Shown in pieces: positions 34,601 to 43,584 of a stretch of 64,000 nucleotides of DNA. The stretch spans positions 155,672 to 219,671 of the forward strand of contig CANXME010002465.1 in assembly GCA_948144175.1 (NCBI GenBank), in the 5' to 3' direction. The position numbers were made by a program, and so were the translations under genes. Within the stretch, counting starts at the first letter, position 1. Every line of letters starts with the position of its first letter. This DNA is from Closterium sp. NIES-65. Lineage: Eukaryota; Streptophyta; Zygnematophyceae; Desmidiales; Closteriaceae. Under the pieces are notes generated by a model, which ran no database searches, was not told the origin of the DNA, and worked only from the letters and a program-made list of their open reading frames with translations.

Positions 34601-37600
34601 CACTCCCTCCTCGCCACAGTCCAACGCCCTGCCAGGTATGTGCATGCACACTGCAGTCCAACGCCCTGCCAGGTATGTGCATGCACACTGCAGGTGCACC
34701 GTGCACGCACGCACTGCCAGCCAGGTATGCGCATGCGTATGTGCCCTCAGGTAGTGCTCTCTCACTTCCACTCCAACCGTAAATAATTCACGCCCTCCTC
34801 ACTGCAGTTACTGCCAGGCATGCGCATGCACACTGCCAGGCATGCACACGCACACTGCCAGGCATGCGCATGCACACTGCCAGGTATGCGCATGCACACT
34901 GCCAGGTATGCACACGCACACTGTCAGGCATGCACACGCACACTGCCAGGTATGCAGCCTCCATTTCTCTCTCCACTTCTCTCACCCCTTCCACTCCTCT
35001 CATCCCTTCCACCCCTCTTGCCCTTTCCACCCCTTGCACCTCTTTCACCTCTCTTCACAGCCGTCTACAACTTCCCCGTCGCCCATCCAAGCATCTCAGC
35101 TTCCTTGCCTCCTCCCCCACTTTCCCCACCCTACATTTTCCCACTTTTCTCCTACATCACCTCTGCGTCCCCAACATCCTCCAGCCCTCTTGAACACTTC
35201 CTACCACTTCCTATCACTCCCTACCTAAGTTGGGCTCTTACGGATTTCCAGGCATCGTAAACGTAAATTTCGCGAAATGTTACGATTTCGATTTCGTACG
35301 TTAAGTTACGCGTAAGTCTGACGCGGGCAGCGGAAAAAAAAATTCGCGGCCCGTTTTTTTTCATCCAGGAGTATGGCTTACGATAGAACCAAGTACAACT
35401 AATCCGAGCCTTCTGCAATAGCGAACTAACTAGAAACGCAGCGCCTTTAAAGTCCCTAACGCGATCTGATTCTGTGCTGTCTTGGTGGTGGACTACTATG
35501 TGAAAATATCGAGCCGCTAGGTTGAGATCGATTAGGTCGATAGAGTTTCCTAGGCTGCGAGGGCGACAAGACGACCTTGTGCTAGGGAGGAGGGTGGTTT
35601 GTTGGGTTCGGGATTAGGACGCGCGCTTTGCGAAATTTTGTAGGGAGATTCGTCGGGTTTGTGATTGGCGTACGTGCGTGGCGAAATCTGTAGGTGTGGA
35701 TGTTGGCGAAGTTCAAGTTAGGGTTCGCGACTGCTACAATTTCTGTTCGGCTGTTTGGCAAAGCCGCTATGGTGAAAACGAAAAAAAGTGTAACAGCGAA
35801 TCCAACCAATCCTAGGTCTTGGCGAATCAGCAAAGCCAGAAATATTGCGTGACCCCACTTTGTCGAAACTGGATCTGAATCCAGAATCCAGGTTCCCTAA
35901 GTAGAGCAGAACTTCGTATTCAGCGACCTCTTAGCTCTAGTTCCTCGACCTCCGTAACGTATGGCTTCACATGCTAATCCTAGCGAGCACACCGTTTGGA
36001 AGCATTTTAAATTACCAGATGGGGCTCCATCAGATTCGGCGGAAAGGCAATGCAAGTTTTGCAATCATTCGTGGTCCCTTAACGTTACTCGTGCGCAGGC
36101 GCATATCCTTGGTAATAGCAAGGACATTAGAGCATGCAAGAAAGTGTCAGCAGAGGTTAAGGCTGAAGTGCGTAAAGCGGCATCAGCCAAGTCTAGTGAG
36201 CAGGAAGCTAAGCGGATCGCATCGAAGCGCACGATGGACGCGTTTAGCAAGGAGACAACCGGGATCGTTGCTAGTTCTAGTACACCAAGCAAGCGTCCGG
36301 CAAATCAGAAAACGTTGCTCGAATGTCGGCCTACAGGTGCAAATCTCGCAAGCGCACAGCAGGCGGTTGCAACGTTTTTCCACGTTTGCCGCATTGCCCC
36401 CAATGTAGCGGAGCACGCCGCTTTCAAGTCTATGTTGAGGAAAGTGGCTGCAGCTGGTCCTGGATTTCCAACACCTACTCGGAAGCTGATCATGGGTCGC
36501 CTCTTGCAAGATTGCAAGGATACCACGGACGAAGCGTTGAAACCGATCAAGGACTCATGGAGTGACATTGGTGTGAGCATTGCTACTGACGGATGGACAG
36601 ATATCTCAAGCCGCCCACAGATGAATTTCCTAGCAGTGAACACGAAGGGAGCTGTCTTCTTGTTCGGCGTTGATTGCGGTACAAAGAAGAAGGGCGGCGA
36701 GTACATTGCGGAACACCTTAAGAGAGCCATCGGCATGGTTGGAGCGGAGAATGTGGTGGGGCTGTTAATGGATGGCGCAAGCAACAACATTAGCGCAGCC
36801 AACATCGTGAAGGCCCAATTTCCAAAGGTGGAATACATCCGATGCGCGGCTCACAGCCTCAACAATCTGATGAAAGACATTGGGGGGCGCAAATGGGCTG
36901 CCAAAATCATTGGCAAGGCGCAAGACCTGATTTCGGTTTTGAAGAAGGCACATTGGATCACCGGCTACTTTCGTGAGCAAAAATCTCTCATGCTTCTTAA
37001 GCCCGCTGGCACCCGCTTTGGAACTAACTATATAGCGCTGCAACGTTTGCTCGATGTGCGTCCTGTACTTGATCAAATGGTGCTGACCACAGGGTGGGCT
37101 GCCCAGGCACATGGGAAGAAGCGGATGGTTGCGGCACGTGGCGTGATTAGGGATGACCAATTTTGGGAGGGGGTGGAGATGGTGGTACGTGTCTTGAAGC
37201 CGATTTACATGCTCTTGAGGGCGGTTGATGGAAATCAGGAAGTAATGGGGAAGATTTATGACATGATGCTGGATTTAGAGGAGAGTATGAAGACGGCCTG
37301 CAGCTGCCTGAGGAGCAAGGAGAGCAAGTGGATTTTGGGGGCGGTGAGGTGTCGTTGGAATGGGAACATCAACTGCGCCTTACACGTGGTGGGTCGGATA
37401 TTGTATCCACCGAATCAATACGAGAAGATCTTCGGCAGGGACGTCGAGTGCACTAGGATCTTCAAGCGGGTCATAAGGGATTACTATAAGGGGGAGTATG
37501 TGGTGGATAAGGACGGCACGAAGTTTCCAATGGCGACCATTGTTGAGAGGGAGATTCTTATTTATGTGAAGGGAGAAGGGGCCATTGGTGAGCCGAAGGC

Positions 37601-38092
37601 AAGGGCAGATCTCGAGCTCGTGAGGGTGGGCAAGTTGGACCCAACTCAGTGGTGGGAGTTCAATGGGGCAGAGCAGTGCCCCAACCTTGCTAAACTGGCT
37701 TGCATGGTTCTCAAGCAGTGCGTTTCCGCTTCCGCATGTGAAACCAATCGGGGGGTTTGGGAATCCATCCACACCGCTCGGCGAAACCGCCTAGGACCCA
37801 AGCGCCTCGAAGACCTTGTCTACGTGACACACAATTACAACACGGTGTGTAAGGTGCATGAGGAGCATGAGAAGCGGTTCTTCAAGGCTGGCCACGAATC
37901 AAGTCAGATTGAGGAACAGCAGCAAGATTCTTATGAACCGCTCGACGATGATGACATCCCCGATGATGCTTATATGGAAGATGAAGAGGAGGAGGAGGAT
38001 AAGGAGGAGGAAGAGGAGGAGGAGGATAAGGAGGAGGAAGAGGAGGAGGAGGATAAGGAGGAGGAAGAGGAGGAGGAGGATGGAGGAGGAAA

Positions 38093-38123
<31 letters not shown>

Positions 38124-41100
38124 GAGGAGGAGGAGGAGGAGGAGGAGGAGGAGGAGGAGGAGGAGGAGGAGGAGGAGGAGGAGGAGGAGGAGGAGGAGGA
38201 GGATGAAGAGGAAGAAGAGTAGGTTGAGTAGTAGGGAGAGAAGACGGTGGATTAGGAGCAGCAGGGGGGAGGACAACCATGGGGAAGAGATAGGGGGATT
38301 ATATTAACTGTTTTCCAAGTTTCCATTATTTTCCTTCCTTCACTATTGACATACGGATACAACATGAATCTCATGAGTATTCTGGTCGTTTTTCTTCTCT
38401 TCGGGCAGCCCAAAAAAGTTTTCAGCTGACCGTAACCGTAAGGCCTATTCAGGGCGACCGTTCGTAAACGTAAAAATCGTCGTAAACGTCCGAAAACGTA
38501 AGGCCCCGTAAACGTAAGATCCAACTTAGCTCCCTACCACACCACAACCACACCCTAGTACTTCCTGTTCGCCTCACCCTAATTCTCCCTGCCAAGCCCC
38601 CCTTCATTTCCATGTCCCGCTCCCCACCTCCCCCTCTTCCCCACATCTTCGAGCGGTGTACTTCCTGTATGACCTCCCGCCCATAGCAGTGAGCATCACC
38701 AAGTCACACCGCAGCTTCCTTGCTGTCTTCTCTACTTGCCCCACTCCGGAACTCTCCGCATCTCCACTCTCTCCCCCTCCCCTCTGCAGCGGTCTACTTC
38801 CTGTACGACCTCTCGCCCATAGCAGTGAGCATCACGGAGTCGCATCGCAGCTTCCTTGCTGTCTTCCCTACTTGCCCCACTCCAGAACTCTCCGCATCTC
38901 CTCTCTCCCCCTCCCCTCTGCAGCGGTCTACTTCCTGTATGACCTCTCACCCATAGCAGTGAGCATCACGGAGTCGCATCGCAGCTTCTTCCACTTCCTC
39001 ACTCGCCTCTGCGCTGTGCTGGGCGGCACCTTCGCCCTCACAGGTGGGTGGTGCAGACCAACAGAGCACCATCAAGGTGTCCGATCGAGCACCAAGTAGG
39101 TGTGGCAGGGTGGTAGTGATGCCAGGGGCCGGGAGGTCCGGGGCAAGAGAGAGGGACAGAGGGACATGATACGAGCACTCAAACATGCGCCATCAAGGTG
39201 CTTTCTAAGAGCTTTCCACCTTGGTGGTGCTCCATTGTTCTCTGCACCACCCACCCGTGCGTGAGGGCAAACACCCAAGGATTTTTCATACAAGCATTCG
39301 AACAACTTCCAAGGTGTCTTCCCTAAGAGTTACAACCACATACTAAACCCATGCTCACCAATCGCCCTCGCCCACCTTCCTCCCTGCCCTCTCATGCCAC
39401 CCCGCCAAGTACCCTGTCATTCCGTCCCTCTCATTCTCCCTGTATTGTCCTGCCTTGGGCATCCCCCCAATCCCGCCCCCGGGCATGCTGGATCGCTGGG
39501 TGTACAGCCCTGCTACAGCTCATCAATCGCCCGCGTCCCTGCCCTCTCATTCCATTGCCCCAACTCTCATTCCATTGCCCCAACTCTCATTCCATTGCCC
39601 CAACTCTCATTCCATTGCCCCAACTCTCATTCCATTGCCCCAACTCTCATTCCATTGCCCCAACTCTCATTCCATTGCCCCAACTCTCATTTCCATTGCC
39701 CCAACTCTCATTCCATTGCCCCAACTCTCATTCCATTGCCCCAACTCTCATTCCATTGCCCCAACTCTCATTCCATTGCCCCAACTCTCATTCCATTGCC
39801 CCAACTCTCATTCCATTGCCCCAACTCTCATTCCATTGCCCCAACTCTCATTCCATTGCCCCAACTCTCATTCCATTGCCCCAACTCTCATTCCATTGAC
39901 CCAACTCTCATTCCATTGCCCCAACTCTCATTCCATTCTTGCCCCAACTCTCATTCCATTGCCCCAACTCTCATTCCATTGCCCCAACTCTCATTCCATT
40001 GCCCAACTCTCATTCCATTGCCCCAACTCTCATTCCATTGCCCCAACTCTCATTCCATTGCCCCAACTCTCATTCCATTGCCCCAACTCTCATTCCATTG
40101 CCCCAACTCTCATTCCATTGCCCCAACTCTCATTCCATTGCCCCCAACTCTCATTCCATTGCCCAACTCTCATTCATTGCCCAACTCTCATTCCATTGCC
40201 CCAACTCTCATTCCAGTGCCCCAACTCTCATTCCATTGCCACCAACTTCTTCATTCCATTGCCCCAACTCTCATTCCATTGCCCCAACTCTCATTCCATT
40301 GCCCCAACTCTCATTCCATTGCCCAACTCTCATTCCATTGCCCCAACTCTCATTCCATTGCCCCAACTCTCATTCCATTCCCCAACTCTCATTCCATTAC
40401 CCCAACTCTCATTCATTGCCCCAACTCTCATTCCATTGCCCCAACTCTCATTCCATTGCCCCAACTCTCATTCCATTGCCCCAACTCTCATTCCATTGCC
40501 CCAACTCTCATTCCATTGCCCCAACTCTCATTCCATTGCCCAACTCTCATTCCATTGCCCCAACTCTCATTCCATTGCCCCAACTCTCATTCCATTGCCC
40601 CAACTCTCATTCCATTGCCCCAACTCTCATTCCATTGCCCCAACTCTCATTCCATTGCCCAACTCTCATTCCATTGCCCCAACTCGTCATTCCATTGCCC
40701 CAACTCTCATTCCATTGCCCCAACTCTCATTCCCATTGCCCCACTCTCATTCCATTGCCCCAACTCTCATTCCATTGCCCCAACTCTCATTCCATTGCCC
40801 AACTCTCATTCCATTGCCCCAACTCTCATTCCATTGCCCCAACTCTCATTCCATTGCCCCAACTCTCATTCCATTGCCCCACTCTCATTCCATTGCCCCA
40901 ACTCTCATTCCATTGCCCAACTCTCAATTCATTGCCCCAACTCTCATTCCATTGCCCCAACTCTCATTCCATTGCCCCAACTCTCATTCCATGGCCCCAA
41001 CTCTCATTCCATTGCCCCAACTCTCATTCCATTGCCCCAACTCTCATTCCATTGCCCCAACTCTCATTCCATTGCCCCAACTCTCATTCCATTGCCCCAA

Positions 41101-43584
41101 CTCTCATTCCATTGCCCCAACTCTCATTCCATTGCCCCAACTCTCATTCCATTGCCCCAACTCTCATTCCATTGCCCCAACTCTCATTCCATTGCCCCAA
41201 CTCTCATTCCATTGCCCCAACTCTCATTCCATTGCCCCAACTCTCATTCCATTGCCCCAACTCTCATTCCATTGCCCCAACTCTCATTCCATTGCCCCAA
41301 CTCTCATTCCATTGCCCCAACTCTCATTCCATTGCCCCAACTCTCATTCCATTGCCCCAACTCTCATTCCATTGCCCCAACTCTCATTCCATTGCCCCAA
41401 CTCTCATTCATTGCCCCAACTCTCATTCCATTGCCCCAACTCTCATTCCATTGCCCCAACTCTCATTCCATTGCCCCAACTCTCATTCCATTGCCCCAAC
41501 TCTCATTCCATTGCCCCAACTCTCATTCCATTGCCCCAACTCTCATTCCATTGCCCCAACTCTCATTCCATTGCCCCAACTCTCATTCCATTGCCCCAAC
41601 TCTCATTCCATTGCCCCAACTCTCATTCCTCATTCCATTGCCCCAACTCTCATTCCATTGCCCCAACTCTCATTCCATTGCCCCAACTCTCATTCCATTG
41701 CCCCAACTCTCATTCCATTGCCCCAACTCTCATTCCATTGCCCCAACTCTCATTCCATTGCCCCAACTCTCATTCCATTGCCCCAACTCTCATTCCATTG
41801 CCCCAACTCTCATTCCATTGCCCCAACTCTCATTCCATTGCCCCAACTCTCATTCCATTGCCCCAACTCTCATTCCATTGCCCCAACTCTCATTCCATTG
41901 CCCCAACTCTCATTCCATTGCCCCAACTCTCATTCCATTGCCCCAACTCTCATTCCATTGCCCCAACTCTCATTCCATTGCCCCAACTCTCATTCCATTG
42001 CCCCAACTCTCATTCCATTGCCCCAACTCTCATTCCATTGCCCCAACTCTCATTCCATTGCCCCAACTCTCATTCCATTGCCCCAACTCTCATTCCATTG
42101 CCCCAACTCTCATTCCATTGCCCCAACTCTCATTCCATTGCCCCAACTCTCATTCCATTGCCCCAACTCTCATTCCATTGCCCCAACTCTCATTCCATTG
42201 CCCCAACTCTCATTCCATTGCCCCAACTCTCATTCCATTGCCCAACTCTCATTCCATTGCCCCAACATCTCATTCCATTGCCCCAACTCTCATTCCATTG
42301 CCCCAACTCTCATTCCATTGCCCCAACTCTCATTCCATTGCCCCAACTCTCATTCCATTGCCCCAACTCTCATTCCATTGCCCCAACTCTCATTCCATTG
42401 CCCCAACTCTCATTCCATTGCCCCAACTCTCATTCCATTGCCCCAACTCTCATTCCATTGCCCCAACTCTCATTCCATTGCCCCAACTCTCATTCCATTG
42501 CCCCAACTCTCATTCCATTGCCCCAACTCTCATTCCATTGCCCCAACTCTCATTCCATTGCCCCAACTCTCATTCCATTGCCCCAACTCTCATTCCATTG
42601 CCCCAACTCTCATTCCATTGCCCCAACTCTCATTCCATTGCCCCAACTCTCATTCCATTGCCCCAACTCTCATTCCATTGCCCCAACTCTCATTCCATTG
42701 CCCCAACTCTCATTCCATTGCCCCAACTCTCATTCCATTGCCCCAACTCTCATTCCATTGCCCCAACTCTCATTCCATTGCCCCAACTCTCATTCCATTG
42801 CCCCAACTCTCATTCCATTGCCCCAACTCTCATTCCATTGCCCCAACTCTCATTCCATTGCCCCAACTCTCATTCCATTGCCCCAACTCTCATTCCATTG
42901 CCCCAACTCTCATTCCATTGCCCCAACTCTCATTCCATTGCCCCAACTCTCATTCCATTGCCCCAACTCTCATTCCATTGCCCCAACTCTCATGTCCTGC
43001 CCCACCCCTCACTTTCTCCCTTGTCGTTCCGGCCCAACCCCCACCAGGCATGCTGGATCGCTGGGTGTACAGCCTGTTGCAACTCATCAATCGCCCTCGC
43101 CATGCGTCCTGCCCTCCTCTCTCATGCCATGCTGCCCTCCTCTCTCACCCTGCACCTCCCTGCCATGCCAATCCAATCCCCCCACCAGGCATGCTGGATC
43201 GCTGGGTGTACAGCCTGTTGCAGCTCATCGACCGCCCTCGTCCCTGCCCTTTCTCATGCTATCCTGCCAAGTATCATGTGCTTCTGCCCTCCTCTCTCAC
43301 CCTGCACCTCCCTGCCCCGGCTTCTCCCCAATACCCCCACCAGGCATGCTGGATCGCTGGGTGTACAGCCTGTTGCAGCTCATCGACCGCCCTCGTCCCT
43401 GCCCTTTCTCATGCTATCCTGCCAAGTATCATGTGCTTCTGCCCTCCTCTCTCACCCTGCACCTCCCTGCCCCGGCTTCTCCCCAATACCCCCACCAGGC
43501 ATGTTAGATCGCTGGGTGTACAGCCTGCTGCAGCTCATCAACCGCCCTCGCCATGCCTATGGGAAAGCTACTCGCCTGCACTAG
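26231..43584 (+). CDS. ERGIC/Erv41-Erv46-family ER-Golgi cargo receptor (COPII-coated ERV), 11 exons, 396 aa
   Basis: Exons: 26231-26321, 27394-27476, 28040-28118, 28654-28721, 30199-30292, 31295-31497, 32394-32477, 33995-34168, 34527-34635, 38924-39043, 43499-43584. All junctions are GT-AG and phases fit without a stop. The protein should cycle between ER and cis-Golgi in COPII/COPI vesicles as a membrane cargo receptor. ERGIC N-domain: FPKAEDHLTQKTLSGA (about 14-29), then TM1 (31-47, VTLLGVAIMVVLFAHEL). The luminal domain has DVYLNISFPSLPC, LDALDMSGNHEVD, a His-rich stretch (139-170) with an acidic run, VERVAGNFHVSVHG, NVSHVIHSLGFG and GTFKYFLK-VVPT. TM2 covers about 353-371 (FLTRLCAVLGGTFALTG), followed by MLDRWVYSLL. 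Length matches the plant homologues (about 385 aa). Oddities are the exon copies in the introns, a hAT in intron 9 and a minisatellite in intron 10. Exon choice among copies follows phase and conservation, not transcripts. Confidence 0.9.
26429..26792 (+). repeat. Three degenerate copies of exon 1 in intron 1
   Basis: Copies end at about 26478, 26647 and 26792, spaced about 145-177 bp. Each contains CCAAGGCGGAGG followed by the QKTLSGAI-type coding block, and each is followed by GTACG as in the true donor (26322). Flanking intron sequence is copied too (GTGTGCCGCGCACGTGCTCCCC and GTGTGCCACGCACTTGTTCCCC), so the unit was exon plus intron. Confidence 0.85.
27017..27765 (+). repeat. Partial copies of exon 2 on both sides of the real exon
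   Basis: Around the true exon (27394-27476) lie upstream fragments at 27017-27041, about 27149 and 27261-27328, and downstream fragments at 27568-27615 and 27717-27765. The 27261 copy keeps TGACTCTGCTTGGTGTGGCG and ATCATGGTGGTGCTGTTCGC but has no AG acceptor. The downstream copies keep GAGGTGCATGAGGAG followed by GT. Confidence 0.85.
27906..27965 (+). repeat. Copy of exon 3, 134 bp upstream of the real one
   Basis: CACAG acceptor followed by ATGGCAGTGGACAAGAC and a block equivalent to RDEKxDVYL, then it decays into CCCTCC-rich sequence. The real exon 3 starts at 28040. Confidence 0.85.
28735..28850 (+). repeat. Short repeats resembling the exon 4 splice donor
   Basis: After exon 4 (ends ATGTACAAG, donor GTAGG) the intron shows GAGTATAAGGTATAACG, GACTACAAGGGATAACG and GAGTACAAGGTATAACG, spaced about 30-40 bp, with a fourth weaker copy. 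These look like amplified donor-adjacent sequence. Confidence 0.6.
28935..29100 (+). repeat. 89-bp tandem repeat with TGTGC runs in intron 4
   Basis: CGCACACCATGGCTTGGCAA starts at 28936 and again at 29025; each is followed by GCTGTGCTGTGCTG and CGTCCTTCTAT. A 16-bp palindrome TTTGAGGCGCCTCAAA separates the units (29001-29016). Confidence 0.85.
29350..29620 (+). repeat. Four-unit array (about 68 bp) headed by the palindrome GAGGCGCCTC
   Basis: Units begin near 29352, 29421, 29489 and 29555. Each has GGCGCCT(C/T)GAAAA or CAAAAG, then GACCCTTCCATT, TATCCCTCCCATGCTAT and CCTCTCT. The last unit carries a perfect 20-bp palindrome at 29550-29569. Confidence 0.88.
29909..30450 (+). repeat. Copies of exon 5 around the real exon
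   Basis: Fragments at about 29909-29945 (CTGGACCGCCATGGCCAG), 30028-30085 (ATCCGTCTGGACCGCCATGG through CTCAAGGACCCC) and 30409-30450 (CTCAAGGACCCCATGGAGGC) flank the true exon 30199-30292. The 30028 copy is the best preserved but lacks an AG acceptor. A 16-bp unit GAGGCTTGGGACCA is repeated five times just after the real donor (30321-30380). Confidence 0.85.
30699..31220 (+). repeat. Four upstream copies of the His-rich exon 6
   Basis: Starts near 30699, 30827, 31012 and 31148, each with CACGC(C/T)CC(A/G)CCAT and GGGCA followed by a run of CAC/CGCAC codons, as in exon 6 (31295). Two retain a CCACAG acceptor. The His-rich content means splicing into a copy would still add a similar His-rich segment if the frame held. 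Confidence 0.85.
31615..31760 (+). repeat. GCC/CTCTGCCAC trinucleotide-rich array in intron 6
   Basis: About a dozen imperfect 9-bp units (CTCTGCCAC, CTCTGCTGC). No coding role is indicated. Confidence 0.75.
31938..32706 (+). repeat. Five copies of exon 7 around the real exon
   Basis: Upstream copies at 31938-31985, 32054-32116 and 32268-32315 each follow a CAG acceptor and keep TCAGTGGAGAG (or TCGGTGG) and GGCAACTTCCA. The true exon is 32394-32477. Downstream copies at 32532-32586 and 32652-32706 keep AACTTCCA and GCACGGCCAGTCC and end CTGCAGCAG followed by GT, with a 120-bp period. An 18-bp unit TGTGGTGTGCCCTCTCA is amplified six times at 32107-32214 from the end of one copy. Confidence 0.88.
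33078..33229. repeat. Fold-back inverted repeat in intron 7
   Basis: Arms of about 34 bp (33078-33111, GGAATGAGACACGC...CTTAAG; 33196-33229, CTTAAG...GTGTCTCATTCC) are near-perfect complements around an 84-bp loop. Flanking GGTTCG/CGAACC motifs (32930-33060, 33260-33300) suggest the core of a MITE-like element, but I cannot define its ends. Confidence 0.65.
33240..33860. other. A/T-richer intron 7 segment, probable TE remnant
   Basis: Base composition differs from the surrounding C-rich intron. A minus-strand frame of about 70 codons (33523-33738) is open but unrecognised. Ends rich in GAACCAGTTC/CGAACC are reminiscent of the fold-back unit just upstream. No terminal repeat with a target duplication could be found. 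Confidence 0.35.
33863..33893 (+). repeat. Copy of part of exon 8 upstream of the exon
   Basis: CATCATCCACTCCCTCGATT... matches the exon 8 segment near 34033 (HVIHSLGFG), with a few substitutions. A second echo after exon 8 (about 34205-34258) repeats CTGAAGGAAGGGGAAGACCC and decays. Confidence 0.75.
34655..34955 (+). repeat. Copies of exon 9 end and start, plus a donor-derived minisatellite
   Basis: CAGTCCAACGCCCTGCCAGG with GTATGTGCATGCACACTG is repeated at 34618 and 34655. Another echo of the whole exon (34751-34818) starts CCCTCAGGTAGTG and ends TACTGCCAG. From 34806 a 22-24-bp unit, ACTGCCAGGCATGCGCATGCAC, is repeated about six times. The unit straddles the exon 9 donor. Confidence 0.85.
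35961..38222 (+). CDS. hAT-superfamily transposase, 753 aa
   Basis: Catalyses cut-and-paste movement of the surrounding element in the nucleus. The N-terminus (about 10-60) is a BED-type zinc finger, with CKFCNHSW and a downstream His and Cys (AHILG...IRAC). A DUF659-type RNase H-fold region spans about 200-320: IATDGWTDISSRPQMNFLAV carries the first catalytic Asp, and LLMDGASNN with CAAHSLNNLMKDIG follows. The C-terminal hAT dimerisation domain (about 560-625) has WWEFNGAEQCPNLAKLA, VSASACETNRGVWESIH and RRNRLGPKRLEDLVYV. The last 80 residues are a Glu/Asp/Lys-rich tail encoded by a GGA/GAG repeat (37985-38217), probably a microsatellite expansion. The ATG follows an untranslated leader of about 735 bp. 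No stop or frameshift. Confidence 0.93.
37985..38220 (+). repeat. GAG/GGA trinucleotide expansion at the hAT transposase C-terminus
   Basis: Encodes EEEEEDKEEEE units, then an almost pure Glu run to the stop. The reverse strand is stop-free too and gives proline-rich frames, which I do not treat as genes. Confidence 0.9.
38653..38923 (+). repeat. Two upstream copies of exon 10
   Basis: Copies begin at 38653 and 38790, 137 and 134 bp before one another and the true exon (38924). Both keep the YFLYDL-PIAVSITxSHRSF coding block and then change to CTTGCTGTCTTC, unlike the real exon (TTCCACTTCCTCACT). The 38790 copy has a CTGCAG acceptor; the 38653 copy does not. Confidence 0.88.
39484..39543 (+). 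repeat. First copy of the last exon, acceptor lost
   Basis: GGCATGCTGGATCGCTGGGT appears as in exon 11, but it is preceded by CCCCCG instead of CAG, and an extra C shifts the frame (TACAGCCCTGCTACAG). The minisatellite starts directly after it. Confidence 0.85.
39544..42993 (+). repeat. 3.45-kb minisatellite, 20-bp unit CCCCAACTCTCATTCCATTG, about 172 copies
   Basis: Nearly all units are identical. One- to several-base indels are concentrated between about 39690 and 40930 (for example ATTTCC at 39691, TTCTTGCC near 39937, CACCAACTTCTT near 40240), with isolated ones near 41409, 41628, 42240 and 42266. From about 42270 to the end the array looks perfect. As 20 is not a multiple of 3 and no frame has a stop, all three plus frames stay open for over 1200 codons; this is a property of the unit, not a gene. 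It lies in the last intron of the ERGIC-like gene. Confidence 0.97.
43048..43498 (+). repeat. Three tandem copies of the terminal exon (141- and 155-bp units)
   Basis: Copies start at 43048, 43189 and 43344, each after CCCACCAG and each reading GMLDRWVYSLLQLI(N/D)RPR. The chosen exon starts at 43499. Units two and three are 155 bp each and nearly identical. The first three copies run on in open frames into repeat DNA, while the fourth reaches TAG at 43582-43584 after RHAYGKATRLH. Any of the four could splice to exon 10 by sequence alone. Confidence 0.9.

Larger units (their letters stand above)
35225..38529 (+). mobile_element. Autonomous-looking hAT DNA transposon (3305 bp) in intron 9
   Basis: Terminal inverted repeats CTAAGTTGGGCTCTTACG (left) and CTAAGTTGGATCTTACG (right, reverse complement) are bounded by a perfect 8-bp duplication CTCCCTAC (35217-35224 and 38530-38537). 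Subterminal regions are rich in CGTAAACGTAA and related motifs on both sides (35250-35320, 38430-38515), the likely transposase-binding sites. It contains one uninterrupted transposase gene, so it may be recent or still mobile. It lies in the sense orientation of the host gene. Confidence 0.95.

Noticed and set aside
37882..38280. Poly-proline and poly-leucine frames opposite the hAT tail
   Set aside because: Antisense shadows of the GAG/GGA expansion.
39544..42993. CRISPR-like array
   Set aside because: Units are directly adjacent 20-mers with no unique spacers, in a eukaryotic intron.
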